In this document: positions 26,431-38,400 of the stretch, one piece after another | How the letters are laid out: every line of letters begins with the position of its first letter | How positions within the stretch are numbered: the first letter of the stretch is position 1 | Assembly (NCBI RefSeq): GCF_900101105.1 | Contig: NZ_FNGA01000005.1 | Coordinates: forward strand, 267,195 to 331,194 | Source of the DNA: Maridesulfovibrio ferrireducens | Lineage (GTDB): Bacteria; Desulfobacterota; Desulfovibrionia; Desulfovibrionales; Desulfovibrionaceae | Length of the DNA stretch: 64,000 nt | Direction: 5' to 3' | Translations under genes and position numbers: made by a program | The notes under the pieces: model-generated | Told to the model about the DNA's origin: nothing | The model's input: the letters and a program-made list of their open reading frames with translations, nothing else | Database searches by the model: none

Positions 26431-29103
26431 ATGTTTTTTCTTGGCTCGATCTCACTACTACTTTTCATTGTATTCATTTCTGTTGCAATATATTATTATT
26501 ATAAACGAAAAAAATTTACACGTGAACGCTTTGCATTCGCTGTTTTTTTTGCATCTTCAGCTACAGTTACACTCATAATACAAACTTTTTTTGGCTATAA
26601 CCCATATGTTACAATTATCGGTATAATAAACGTTATTTTTAATGCTAACATTCAACCACAACAAGCTGGGTTATCAGATAATATTCTAGCGATTCTTACT
26701 CTTTTTATATTCCTTTATTATATGAATTCTTTCTACAAGAACTGGAATGGCTTAATCTCTGAAAAACAATACGAAAATGAAATAATCAATGGCAACCAAC
26801 CAATACCCTTCGCGTTTGCTTTTGAAGGACTATCTGAACTTCATCGCATGAAAGCAAAACTACCTCCGTCACCTGCTTACGAAAAAAAACAATCAGAAAA
26901 ATATACAGCAGAACTATTACAAAATGTCGACAATTGCTCTTGGAATAACCAGGCAAGTTCACTAATTAAACTTAAATATCCTAGCTTATCTGTTACCGAA
27001 GACGATTGGCACGATAGAATTTCCTGTTGGATAGGTGAAGATAAAAAAATAGGTTTTCCTGTTGTCATATTCTGCCCTCAAAATACCCCCAGCAAAGAAA
27101 ACATTTTAAGTCTAGTTAGCGACATAAAAAAGGACTATTTAAAGGATGAAGCAAGAAATATTGAATTGCTCATTATTACTCCAACTGGACCAAAACCAGC
27201 AATAGAAAAAGCTGAAGGCGTAACGATACAGAGCTTCGTAGAAGAAGATTTATTAAAAAATTTAGTCGATTTTTCAGACTATATTGCTGACATAAAAAAA
27301 CAAGTTGAAAAAAATAAACTTCCAGATAGTGATCTCACTTTGAGAGACATCTATGTCGAATCTCAGGTGAAGGATTCTGACCAGAAAGACATAGAAATTA
27401 CTCTTGAAAAACATCTTGAACAGTGGATCAATTCCCCTAGTCGCCAACAAATAGCGCTATTAGGAGAATATGGACAAGGAAAAAGCACAGGCTCTCTAAT
27501 GTTTACATATAATTTATTATGCACAAAGAACATCAGAAGCAACCGAATACCTGTTTTTATAGACTTAAGAGGTAAGAATCCATCCAGCTTAGAACCTGAG
27601 CAACTATTAGCAGTATGGGCTGCCAAGTATAACATCAACCCTAAAGCAATGTTCACCTTACTTGTTGCTGGCAGACTGTCTATAATTTTTGAAGGATTTG
27701 ACGAAATGCAAGGAGTCGCCGACCAAGAGTCCAGAATTGCACATTTCGCTTCTCTATGGAAGTTTTCCCAACAAAATTCTAAGATTATGATTACTGGAAG
27801 ACCCAACTTTTTCCTTGATGATGAAGAAATGAAACAAGCGTTAGGTATTAACAAATCTCAAGGTATTGGGCCATCATGCAAAGCTATATACCTTCAACCT
27901 TTTAATAATGAACAGATTCTAAGCAGTCTAAGACACAGTGACAAATCGACTCAACAAGAAATAATATCTCTATGTAAAACAAACAATTCTTTCAAAGATC
28001 TGGCGTCCCGCCCATCACTATTATATATCATTAGCATCCTGTGGAATTCAGGAAAAATGAAAAAATACCGTAACACTAGCGAGCTAAATTCTGCGTTGGT
28101 AATGTCTAACTTCATTGATCATTGCTGCAACAGACAAACAGAGAAACAGGACAAAAAGAAGGCTTCTTCATTAAAATTCATGAATCTTAGCGAAAATGAA
28201 ATAAAATACTTCATGGACGGAATAGCTGTTCACATGATGCATTCGAGCAGACAAAACCAAATACGAGGTAATGATTTTAAAAAAATAGTCCAACAATTAT
28301 ATTCCCTTATACCAGATAAAGCCTCTTCCCCAAAAGTTATGCTTGAAAATCCTCAAAAAACTCTGAAAGAAAGACTACAAGACAATCCTGAAGCAACGGA
28401 TATCGTCTATACCAACGTCAGAAGTTATGGATTGTTAGTCAGAGATTTAAGCACTAACGACAGTTTTAAATTTCCCCACAAATCCTTTTTAGAATACCTG
28501 TATGCAGAATATATTGCCAACCAAATCATAAATTATAACTTTATAAAACGTAACGCAATAAACATGGCGATTTCCGACACAAAATCTTCAACGGGAAAGT
28601 ATTATAATGTTGAAAGAGTTAATCCAGAAGCTCTCAATTTTGCGGGTGAAATTGTTGCAAACCATTTTACAGAGACCCCCCGCAACAACCAAAATATAAA
28701 AAACCGAAAAGGCATTATTATTTTTTTTAATGATTTAATATTTACTCCAAAAAGACTTCCATTTTTTCCAATTCCGAAAAAGATGGTTTCTCAATGCATG
28801 CAAAATTATTTAGCAATTACCGTTGCATCAAACGCTTCGTACGGAATAATGGAGAGGGCCAGCAGGGATCTCTTCGTAGGTTATTTTTCTCCCATACTAA
28901 AAAAATATAACCTCCAAACGAGAGCAGCTGTAGCATATAAGACTCTTATTTATTTAACTAAAAACAAAAAAGAAGTTGATTCTGCCATAGGATCAAAGTA
29001 TGGGGACAAGTTTATAGTTGGTCTCTCCGAAATGCTGGATATAGAATGCAACTTCACATCCCCTAATAATTTAGAAAAAACACATACTGATTCTTCGACT
29101 TAG
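26431..29103 (+). CDS. Membrane-anchored NACHT-type STAND NTPase
   Basis: This protein of about 890 residues has N-terminal membrane helices (first one LGSISLLLFIVFISVAIYYYY, then further hydrophobic segments to about residue 115). A linker of about 200 residues precedes a NACHT-like NTPase: Walker A GEYGQGKST, Walker B SIIFEGFDEMQG, and the sensor-like KIMITGRPNFF. A long helical C-terminal region without obvious repeats follows. Bacterial NACHT and other STAND NTPases (bNACHT, Avs) are known phage-defence sensors; a membrane anchor may link sensing to membrane damage. The start at 26431 has a strong GGAG site; an upstream in-frame TTG (26392) is less likely. It is low in GC compared with the core genes and lies among Fic, HigBA and mobilisation remnants, which supports an acquired defence gene. 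No partner gene is adjacent. Confidence 0.75.
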   Translation: MFFLGSISLLLFIVFISVAIYYYYKRKKFTRERFAFAVFFASSATVTLIIQTFFGYNPYVTIIGIINVIFNANIQPQQAGLSDNILAILTLFIFLYYMNSFYKNWNGLISEKQYENEIINGNQPIPFAFAFEGLSELHRMKAKLPPSPAYEKKQSEKYTAELLQNVDNCSWNNQASSLIKLKYPSLSVTEDDWHDRISCWIGEDKKIGFPVVIFCPQNTPSKENILSLVSDIKKDYLKDEARNIELLIITPTGPKPAIEKAEGVTIQSFVEEDLLKNLVDFSDYIADIKKQVEKNKLPDSDLTLRDIYVESQVKDSDQKDIEITLEKHLEQWINSPSRQQIALLGEYGQGKSTGSLMFTYNLLCTKNIRSNRIPVFIDLRGKNPSSLEPEQLLAVWAAKYNINPKAMFTLLVAGRLSIIFEGFDEMQGVADQESRIAHFASLWKFSQQNSKIMITGRPNFFLDDEEMKQALGINKSQGIGPSCKAIYLQPFNNEQILSSLRHSDKSTQQEIISLCKTNNSFKDLASRPSLLYIISILWNSGKMKKYRNTSELNSALVMSNFIDHCCNRQTEKQDKKKASSLKFMNLSENEIKYFMDGIAVHMMHSSRQNQIRGNDFKKIVQQLYSLIPDKASSPKVMLENPQKTLKERLQDNPEATDIVYTNVRSYGLLVRDLSTNDSFKFPHKSFLEYLYAEYIANQIINYNFIKRNAINMAISDTKSSTGKYYNVERVNPEALNFAGEIVANHFTETPRNNQNIKNRKGIIIFFNDLIFTPKRLPFFPIPKKMVSQCMQNYLAITVASNASYGIMERASRDLFVGYFSPILKKYNLQTRAAVAYKTLIYLTKNKKEVDSAIGSKYGDKFIVGLSEMLDIECNFTSPNNLEKTHTDSST

Positions 29104-29250
29104 CACACATAATTTAAGTATAAACATTTAGTTTGTTAAACCCTTAAATCAAGAAATACCAAATGTATCTCTACTGCTATAAAACAAATTTATCCACAGC
29201 CCCCCCTCTATATCAAAACTTACCACTTTATCATTCTATTATTTATAATC

Positions 29251-29482
29251 TCCCTCATTGCCCTGACAACCTCCTCAACTCCCTCAACGCACCATCCAAT
29301 CCGCTCTGCAAGTCCCGGCAACCCTGCACATCCTTTTCCATCTCGGCTACCCTTTGCCCCTGTTCGGCTATTCTCTGATCTTGCTGCTTCAACTTTGTTC
29401 CTGTGCTTCTACAGATGGCTGTCTATATCGCTAGTGATGGTATTCAATTCGATTTCGGCATATTCCAGCAAGTTCTTGCAAT
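29251..29482 (-). pseudogene. Scrap of a mobilisation (relaxase 3') region
   Basis: This segment is clearly related to 58245-58430 (MbeD-like coding part and relaxase tail) joined to sequence like 58765-58850 (MbeB-like part), with about 340 bases deleted and point changes. No frame is intact. The rest of the 29104-29525 gap is AT-rich with no gene. It is a leftover of an earlier mobilisable element of the same family. Confidence 0.75.
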
Positions 29483-29545
29483 ATAACTAGCTAGCTAACT
29501 GCCCCTTTGTCTGATGTAGACCCTACAAAACACCACGCACAAAAA

Positions 29546-29577
29546 AAGGGTTTACAGTCGTTAAACTGTAAACCCTT
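29546..29577 (-). terminator. tRNA-Leu-type terminator attached to the first att copy
   Basis: AAGGGTTTACAGT pairs perfectly with ACTGTAAACCCTT around CGTTAA, followed by a T-run in the minus direction. It lies a few bases 3' of the tRNA-Leu fragment. The same arrangement with a different stem recurs at 41438-41469. Confidence 0.7.
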
Positions 29578-29585
29578 GATTTATC

Positions 29586-29631
29586 TGGTACCGAGAGAGA
29601 GAATTGAACTCTCATGGTATCACTACCGGCG
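29586..29631 (-). other. Integration (att) site copy 1: 3' end of tRNA-Leu(CAA)
   Basis: On the minus strand these 46 bases read as the long variable arm, T arm (GAGAG-TTCAATT-CTCTC) and acceptor end with ACCA of a class II tRNA. They match 41478-41523 with one difference. The anticodon-loop part seen in the other two copies is missing, and the sequence runs straight into the middle of an integrase gene, so this copy marks a deletion junction. Confidence 0.8.
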
Positions 29632-30424
29632 AAAAAAGGAACCCGCGAAAAGGCAGAGAAAGGTAAAGGCATTACTTTTGATGAAATATGGACACAATTC
29701 TATCGGCCACAAGCAGAATCCAATAAATCTGCAAAATCATGGAAAAGAGAAGAAAGCCTCTACCGCATATGGATTTCACCGGCCATAGGCGAATGCCCTT
29801 TTGCCAACGTTTCAGCCCCTGACCTTGAAAGAATAAAATCCAATATGGCAGAAAAAAGATCTCAGCCCACGCTCAATACAATATGCGTTGGCTACTGTGC
29901 GACAGGTATATAATGTTGCCAAGAAGCAAGACATCTTTAAAGGCGATAATCCGGTCAAAAAAATAAAAATGCCTAAAATGGATAACCGGCGAACAAGATT
30001 TTTGTCAGAAGATGAAGCTGAACAGCTACTTGAAATACTAAAAGACAAACATGCTCTACTATACATTATCGCGCTTGTTTCTCTATATGGCGGCCTGCGG
30101 GCAGGAGAGATTATCAACCGAGAGTGGAAGGATCTGAACTTTGCTGAAAGCATGATCCTGATCCGAGACTCAAAAAATGGTCTTTCACGTCATGCATTTA
30201 TGACAAAGCAGGTAAAAAAAGAACTTCGAGAACTCAAAATCCAGCTTTCGGTCATTGATACGGCTCAGGAAGTGGAGGACGTGGACCTTCCCGGATTCCG
30301 GCTGCACAAGCTCAAAGGAAGCCGTGCGGACCTATGGTCCATAACCGTCAATGGTAATTGGCGGCTGACCTTTGAATTCCGAGACGGAAACAGTTACATC
30401 TTAAACTACGAGGATTATCATTAA
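29632..30424 (+). pseudogene. Truncated, frameshifted integrase fused to the C-terminal part of a HigB toxin
   Basis: From 29632 the sequence matches the integrase at 63876-64000 (KETREKAEK, KGITFDEIWTQFYRPQAES), but its first 90 or so codons are gone and a frameshift occurs near 29880. The second frame (from about 29888) keeps the core-catalytic start (LYGGLRAGEI with the first catalytic Arg). After KQVKKEL it switches in frame to a RelE/HigB-type toxin end (LSVIDTAQEVEDVDLPGFRLHKLKG, WSITVNGNWRLTFEF, YILNYEDYH). The toxin lacks its N-terminus and the integrase its C-terminus, so both are dead unless the 178-residue chimera has a new role. Confidence 0.8.
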
Positions 30425-30721
30425 TGACTATGTACAATCCCCCCCACCCCGGTGAGCTTATTAGCTCCGTGTATATGGAAGAGTACGCTCTCAGTTGCCG
30501 CAAGCTTGCAAAGAAGCTCGGTGTCGCACCCTCTCCTCGCACGCGTCCTGAACGGCAAGAGTGCGGTATCGCCTGAAATGTCCCTGCGCCTTTCAAAGGT
30601 TCTCGGCCGTACTCCTGAAAGCTGGCTGACTATGCAGGCCAATTATGACCTTGGCAAGATTCGCAGCAAGGTTGATTTGTCCGGAGTTACTCCTGTTGGG
30701 ACGGATTGTCCGGTAGTGTAG
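30424..30721 (+). pseudogene. higA: Frameshifted HigA-type antitoxin
   Basis: The gene starts on the last base of the toxin stop codon, the usual higBA arrangement, with MTMYNPPHPGELISSVYMEEY typical of HigA. A one-base loss near 30530-30540 (in LGVAPS..LARVLNG) shifts the frame. The helix-turn-helix and tail (VLNGKSAVSPEMSLRLSKVLGRTPESW) continue in another frame to 30721. As written it makes only about 45 residues. A sequencing error cannot be excluded. Confidence 0.75.
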
Positions 30722-30777
30722 GTGACTGAACTTTTGTTATCAGCAGGCCGTCGATTTAACTCCTATCGCTTACTCCA

Positions 30778-30829
30778 TAAAAGCAAAAGCCCCGCAATGT
30801 GTTAACACATTGCGGGGCTTTTGCTTTTA
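30778..30829. terminator. Perfect 26-bp-arm bidirectional terminator
   Basis: TAAAAGCAAAAGCCCCGCAA... and its exact reverse complement meet with no loop (arms 30778-30803 and 30804-30829). The GC core (GCCCCGC) is flanked by A/T runs, so it can stop transcription both ways. It separates the higA remnant from the NRPS operon. Confidence 0.85.
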
Positions 30830-31081
30830 GAACAAACAGGTCAAGACATTCAACAGATACGTACCTATTTTTCTTATTTCTTCAAAATAGTTTTCTTTAT
30901 GATTGTTTTTTTGTTAACTATTTTTTGCTTATTGTTGAATCAAAGGTACGGAAGTATTGATATCATCACGACATAAAAGCCGAGAAAAGACGTGCACTGG
31001 CTAATCGTAAGTGCCTCTAAAAATATGATGATAAAATCAACGGCACAATTTTTAAAACAATAGAAAAGAATTAACGAAGAT

Positions 31082-32485
31082 ATGAGAAATATTACAACCA
31101 TCTTAGTTATCGCGGCCGGAACATTCCTAGTTAATCTGGACGCCAGCATCGTTAATATAGCACTTCCCACACTCTGCACAGATTTAAGGGCCAGCACACA
31201 GGATGTCGCGTGGGTCGTGCTGATTTATTTGTGCGCACTGGGAAGCCTGCTTCTTTTTTCAGGAAAACTTGGAGATGCACTGGGCTCAAAACGAGTTTTT
31301 ATCACGGGTTTTTTAATTTTTTCCGTGGGTTCTCTTATCTGTGCTTTTGCTCACCAGATTCACATGATGTATCTAGGCCGACTGGTTCAGGGAATCGGTG
31401 CGGCATGTATTATGGCTAATTTTGGCGCAATTCTACTCCAGAACTTACCTTCAGATTACATAGGCAGAGCTTTCGGCCTTAATACGGTTCTCGGAGGTAT
31501 CGGGTATGCCATGGGTGCGCCTCTGGGCGGCTGGCTGATTCATTCTTTCGGCTGGCGATGGATCTTTTTAATCAATATTCCTGTAGGAATTGTCGCGATT
31601 ATCGCCTCAATGATATATCTAAAAAAAGATCCGGCAAGAAAATCAGAGCCGGAATGCTTTGACCTGCAAGGCCTCTTCCTAAGTATTATAGCTGTAACTC
31701 TTTTTCTGCTGATCCTGACCCGGGGATTCGGTGAAAATATTTTTTCAGCAACATATGCCGTTGCTGTTATTATTTTCTTAGCGTGCACAATGGCATTTAT
31801 CCGGCAGGAGCTTAAAACTAAACACCCTCTCCTTGAAATACCTCTGTTTCTAAAAAAAGGCATACTTGCATGTATTGCCGCCAACATGGGCTTTGTGATT
31901 GTCCTTTCCGGCTTAAACTTCCTTTTCCCTTTTTATTTCATGGAAGTGCTGCAAATGGGGGTAGGCAGAACAGGCTTTTTCCTCATGTTCTTCCCGGTGG
32001 TGTCCATCGCGGTAAGCCCTCTTGCCGGCTATCTGGCAGACAGATTAGGTCCTAAGGTGATTGAGGTCAGGGCCTCAGCGCTGGCAGTACTTACCACCGC
32101 CAGTTTTTATTTTTTCTCACCCGATATTTCAAGTGCAATGATCATTATCATTTTTATCGGATTCGGTATCGCTCTTGCCATGTTTTTCACAGCAAATATA
32201 ACCCTTTTCATGAGCAATGCCCCGGCTGACAGAGCCGGAATGTTCACTGCGGTAGCATCTTCGGGCACAACCATCGGAGCGGCTCTGGGTGTAAGTATTT
32301 TTGGAAATTTTCTGGAAACCAGTAATGGATCTGACATTTTAAGCCGTGCCTTACAGATTGATTCCGGTTTCCACTATGCAGTTTTTCTGGCTACAGCCTT
32401 TGCCCTGATAGCGTTCGGGGCTTCCATGATATCAAAATCAGGGCAGCCCTCACTGCCTGAAGAGGAACAGAATTATGAAAAATGA
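31082..32485 (+). CDS. MFS multidrug exporter, DHA2 (EmrB/QacA) type
   Basis: This 467-residue transporter has about 14 membrane segments, as in DHA2 drug:proton antiporters. It has an acidic first helix region (AAGTFLVNLDASIVNIALP, the DHA2 D1 motif), motif A (GKLGDALGSKRVF) and the TM5 motif C region (GYAMGAPLGGWL). It overlaps the NRPS gene by 11 bases, so it is probably co-translated and most likely exports the NRPS product, giving self-resistance. The 250 bases upstream are AT-rich with no certain promoter. Confidence 0.88.
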   Translation: MRNITTILVIAAGTFLVNLDASIVNIALPTLCTDLRASTQDVAWVVLIYLCALGSLLLFSGKLGDALGSKRVFITGFLIFSVGSLICAFAHQIHMMYLGRLVQGIGAACIMANFGAILLQNLPSDYIGRAFGLNTVLGGIGYAMGAPLGGWLIHSFGWRWIFLINIPVGIVAIIASMIYLKKDPARKSEPECFDLQGLFLSIIAVTLFLLILTRGFGENIFSATYAVAVIIFLACTMAFIRQELKTKHPLLEIPLFLKKGILACIAANMGFVIVLSGLNFLFPFYFMEVLQMGVGRTGFFLMFFPVVSIAVSPLAGYLADRLGPKVIEVRASALAVLTTASFYFFSPDISSAMIIIIFIGFGIALAMFFTANITLFMSNAPADRAGMFTAVASSGTTIGAALGVSIFGNFLETSNGSDILSRALQIDSGFHYAVFLATAFALIAFGASMISKSGQPSLPEEEQNYEK

Positions 32486-35400
32486 AAAATCAGAACATAA
32501 ACTATATGACCTGTCACATCCTCAAAAAAGAATCTGGTATTCTGAAAAGACATATCCCGGAGTAGGTGCCGCCAACCTAGTTTTCCTTGTAAAGTTTGAT
32601 TTCAAAGCCGACAATACTATACTGGAATCCGCCATAAATGCGGTAATCAATGCCCATCAAGGGATAAGAATGCGGATAACGGAGCTAACCGAACAGGAAA
32701 CGGTAAAACCCTGTCAGTACATTGAACCCCATAGCGATAAACTGTTTGATGTATATGACTTCCATGTTCCCGGCGGTACTGCAAAGCTTAAAAACTGGTC
32801 AGTTGACCAGACTTCCCAGCCCTTTGAATTTTTAGATTCCGATCTGTTCTATTTTGCTCTGCTGCGTCATGACGACGGAAAAAGCGGCTATTACATGAAG
32901 CTTCACCATATAGTCTCAGACGGCGGCACTGTGCTGTTATTTCTCAGAGACATCAAAAATACCTATTTTCGATTTTTGGAAGGAAAAGCCGCTGATTTTT
33001 CAATGACCAACTCCTATATTGATTTTTTAAATTATGAACAAAAATATTTGAATTCAGCCAGATACAATGAAGATAAATTGTACTGGGAAGAAGAGATGCT
33101 GCCCTTACCCGAGGAAATTAATCTATCAGGATCACGTTCTACCGATGGTTCCATGGCAGCAGATAAAAAGATATTGGCCTTCGACAACGGGCTGAGAGAC
33201 GGTATGCGTAAATGGGCAAAAGAAAATAAAACTTCTGTTTTTAAACTCGTTTATACAGCGGTTTCTATCTACACAAGTCGCATTACAGGCATAGATGATT
33301 TTGTACTGCCCACCTTCAATCACAACCGTTCCATAAAGAAACAGTATGAAATGGCAGGGATGTTTATCAGCACCATCCCCGTTAGAATTCGAATGAAGGG
33401 AGATGATATTTTTGGATCACTGGTCAAAACCGTCGGCGACCAGATGAATTACCTTATTAAGGAACGGCAGAAATACCCTTTTGATGAATTGGCTGTAAAT
33501 CTGAGGGATAAGTCTGGAATTGACCCGTCCTTTTTTATGAATGTTTCGGTAATAGGACATCAGGACGTGCTTTTTGAAGACATGGGTTTTGAGCATATTC
33601 AGCCTCCTTATGAAGCCGGCGGCCTTTCCATCCACGTTAATCCGCAAAACAAAGATCTTCTCGGAATTTTAGAGCTGGAATTCGACTATAAAAATGCTTT
33701 GTATTCGGAAGCATCCATTGAGACAATTTTTAAGGGAATATGCAATATTATTTCTGCCGGAATTAAGCATCCTGAACAGAAAATTAAAGATCTGCCTATT
33801 ATCGACAAGGCTCAAATAAATCAGGTCATACATGAGTTTAACGCTACAGAAGAAGCTTATAACCTTGAAACTACCCTTGTTCACATGTTTGACAAACAGG
33901 TGGAGAGCTATGGCGACTCACCTGCTCTCGTTCTCGGTGATGAAAAACTTACCTATAATGAGCTTGCAAGTAAGGCTGATTCTCTTGCCTTTAAGTTACA
34001 TGAAGCGGGAGTTGGACCGGAAACCATTGTGGGGCTCATTGCAGGAAGGCGCGTAGAAAGTATCATCGCCATGCTTGCCATATTAAAGGCTGGCGGGGTC
34101 TATCTTCCCATTGATCCCAAATATCCCGAAGACCGTATTCTCTACATTCTTAAAGATTCTGGGGCAAAGCTCCTTCTGGCTCATTGCGATGAAGTTCCAA
34201 GTTCTTATACCGACAATTATTTTGATCTTTCAGATAGTTCTCTTTTCACTGCGAAGGCTGAAAAACTACCCATACGGACAGATTCCAAAAATGCAGCCTA
34301 TATAATCTACACATCCGGTTCAACGGGACGCCCCAAAGGGGTTGTCATTGAACACAGGAGTGTTGTGAATCTTGTTAACTGGCACAGCCGGGCCTATGGC
34401 ATAACAGCCGGAGTTAAAACCGCCGAGTATGCTTCTTTCAGCTTTGACGCTTCGGTCTCCCAGATATTTTCTCCCTTACTAAACGGCGCCGAGCTTCATC
34501 TTATTTCCGAAGATATCAGACTCAATCCCGTAAAAATAAATGAGTATCTTGAGGAAAATCAGATTATTTATATCGATCTTCCCACCCCCATGTGTGAACA
34601 GTTCCTTGAAATGTGCGATAATAATTCTCTCAAGGTGATGACCACAGGCGGGGAAAAACTAAAGAAATACAGCCTGCCTAAATTCCGGCTGGTTGATGAA
34701 TACGGTCCCACGGAAAACACGGTAATATCCACACATATCCATCTGGACAAAAAATGGATTAAATCTCCCATTGGGAAGCCTGTTCCCAACACCCGTGCAT
34801 ATATTCTTGATCGGTATAAAAATCCTCAGCCCCTTGGTGTGGCTGGAGAACTTTATCTCGCCGGAGCTGGTCTTGCCAGAGGATATCTGAACCGGCCCGA
34901 GCTTACCCTTGAAAAGTTTGTGGCTGATCCTTTTTTCCCCGGGCAGAAAATGTACCGGACAGGAGATCTCGCAAAATGGCTTCCCGACGGCAATATAGAT
35001 TTTCTGGGCCGGATCGATTTTCAGGTGAAGATCAGAGGATACCGGATAGAGCTTGAAGAGATTGAAGCACGAATAGTAAAGCTGCCTCATGTCACAAATG
35101 CTGTGGTCGATGTCAGAGAGGATAATACTGGATCACCCTTTTTATGTGCATGGGTTGAAACATCGCAAGAAAACGGGGTTTCAGACATACAGGCCAGCTT
35201 GAAAGCAGATATGCCGGACTATATGGTTCCTGCCTTTATTACCGCCATTGATACTCTTCCTATGAACAGTTCGGGGAAAGTAGACCGGAGAGCGTTGCCG
35301 GAACCCGATCTTGAATCCCAAAGACAGACCGAATATGAACCTCCCAAAACCGAGACAGAAAAAAAACTTGCTCTTATCTGGGAAAAAATCCTGGGCCTAA

Positions 35401-38400
35401 AGAAAATCAGTGCCAATGATAGTTTTCTATCTCTGGGCGGCCACTCATTGAAAGCTTTGACCATGCAATACCGGATACAAAAAGTTTTCAAGATCAACCT
35501 TCCCATATCAGAAATTTTTAAACTGCAAACATTGAGAAGAACTGCCGCCTTTATTGAACAGTTGAAAGACAGCAAAGAAGACGAAATAAAATCAGTACCT
35601 GTCCGTAGTTTTTATCCGGTAACGTCTGCCCAGAAAAGACTCTACCTGATTCACCAGATGGGAAATGTAGACACGGCATACAACATCCCCCTTGTCATGA
35701 GAATACAGGGCCCTCTGGATCATGTGAAACTGGGAGCCGCCATTGATGAACTTGTTTTGCGCCATGAAATACTGCGCACAGGTTTTAAACTGGAAAATGG
35801 AATTCCGGTGCTGAAAGTTCATCAGGAAGTCACTCCTAAAAGGGTTTTTGCTGAAACTTCTCCCAATCATGTGCAGGCTCAGATAAAAGATTTTGTAAAA
35901 CCGTTTGATCTGGAAAATGCTCCTCTGTTCAGGACAGCATTGTTCAGGGAATCTGCTAACAGCCATGTATTTGTTTTTGATGTTCACCATATCATTATGG
36001 ATGGACTTTCTGTTTCCATTCTTATGAAGGAATTATGGGATATTTACGGCGGCAACGAACTGCCTGCCCTCGAATTCAGCTATAAAGATTTTTCAGTATG
36101 GCAGCAGGAAACCAACGTAGGTGGTAGATTACCGAAACAGCAGGCGTATTGGCTGGATGTTTTTAAAGGGTTTAGCCAGACCATGGAATTTGAAGCTGAC
36201 CATGTGCGAAAAGCTTCTATGGATTACAGCGGAGGCCGCCTGCTCTTTGACGTACCCGAAACCGTCAAAAACAGGTTAGCAAAAGTCGCTGAGAAATCAG
36301 GGGTTACTCTGTTTACAACCATGCTCGCGGCCTACGGAATATTTTTAATGCGTCATACCTCCTGCACAGATCTTGTTGTGGGAATTCCATCATCAGGCCG
36401 TACCATCCCGGAAGTGGAAAATATGCTGGGCATGTTTGTCGGTACTATGCCGTTAAGGTTGTTCCCCGATAAAAACACCCCGATAAAAAATTACCTTTCC
36501 TCAGTAAACCAGACGGTCATGGGAGCTTTGGATAATCAGGATTACCCTCTGGAAGACCTTGTTGAACAGCTTGGCGTAAAAAGGGAACCCGGAAGGACTC
36601 CACTGCTTGATGTCCTTTTTACTCTCAGAGAAATGCCTTCGACCATGAAAGCGGGAGAACTTTCAATTTCGCCTGTGGATTATGATCCGGGAGTTTCCAA
36701 GTTTGATCAGACCTTTGAAGCCATCATTCATGAAGAAGGCATTCAGCTAAAAATTGAATATAAAAAGGCTTTGTTTGACGAAGAGACCGTGCTTGGCTGG
36801 GGAGATCAGTATATTCAGCTTTTAGAGCAAATCTGTGAACACCCTGATAAAACGGTTGGTGAATATGATATAATTCTGCCTCGGGAACGAAAATTTCTTC
36901 TAGAAAAATTCAATGATACCAGCGTCCCATGTCCTAATCAAACTGTGACTGATTGTTTTTGCCAGCAGGCCAAGAGAACACCAGACGCGGTTGCTATTAA
37001 ACAAGAAGACAGGACCATTTCATTCAGCGAACTAGACAGCCTGACCAATCGGCTTGCCAATAGACTTAGGGCCGAGGGCGTAAGTTCAGGGCAGGTTGTA
37101 GGGGTAGTAGGTTCGGCTTCCATTGAATTTATTGTAGGTATTTTGGGAATTCTGAAAGCTGGGGGAGCATATGTGCCGGTTGATATCGGCTACCCAGCTG
37201 AGAGAATAAATTTTATGATGAAGGAGGCGGATGTCCGCCTTGTTTTGACCACTTCAGGCAATGATCAGGCTCAAAAACTGGCCCCGTCTTTAACCTGTCT
37301 GAAACTTGAAGATGAACAAACGTATTCGGATAATGACCTCATGCCGGATTCCGGCAGCAATCCATCTGACCCCATTTACATCATTTATACATCCGGCTCC
37401 ACGGGGAAACCGAAAGGTGTAATGGTAACCCATAAAGGGGTTCTTAATTATCTGCTGTGGGTAAAAAGCTGTTTACTTCAGGATCAGGTCTTTGACGTTC
37501 CGCTTTATTCTTCACTTTCATTTGACCTTGTTGTCACCTCAGTGTTCCTTCCTCTTTTGACCGGTTCCCGCATGGTTATTTATCCGGGAGAGGATAAAAG
37601 CGGATTGGTAGAGAAAATTATCCGGGAAAATGAAGTCGATGTATTGAAAATGACTCCAAGCCATCTGGCACTTCTTGAGATGGTTGATTGTCAGAGCACC
37701 CGTGTGAAAAAGCTGATTGTAGGCGGGGAGAATCTGAGCACAGATTTATGCCGCCGGGTTCTTGCAAAATTCCCGCAGGGGCTTTCAATCGTAAATGAAT
37801 ACGGCCCAACAGAAGCTTCCGTGGCCTGTTCATGGCATGCTTTCAATCCGGCAACAGACAGAGGGGGAGCCGTTCCCATCGGAATCCCTGCCGACAATGC
37901 TCGGTTGTATATACTTGACGAAGACCTGCGCCTCGTTCCACGAGGAGCTGTGGGTGAATTATACATAGCTGGTGACGGGCTGGCTGATTGTTATGTCAAT
38001 CGGCAAGATCTCACCGATCTGGCATTTTTGCCTGATCCATTTATTTCCGGCGAAAGGATGTACAAAACAGGAGACCTTGTTCGTATGTCTGTTCAGGGGC
38101 GGATTGTTTATCTGGGCAGAAAAGATCATCAGGTAAAAATCAGAGGATACAGAATTGAAACCTCTGAAATAGAAAATGTACTGGGCAGATATCCATCTGT
38201 GAAGGATACTTATGTGCTTGCCGTGGCCGGTGATAATTTAGAAGATTCATTTTTATGCGGCTATTATACCGGGCCTCAGGAAATAGCTCCGGCCGAGTTG
38301 AAAGACTTTCTACTCCAAGAACTGCCTGGCTATATGGTACCTTCCCACTTAATTTATTTGGATAATATACCAGTAACAGCCAACGGCAAAGTCGATCGCC

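Noticed and set aside
33800..35300. Amino-acid assignment of the first NRPS adenylation domain
   Set aside because: The extracted signature (D-A-S-D-T-G-E-V-I) does not match a code I can recall with confidence.
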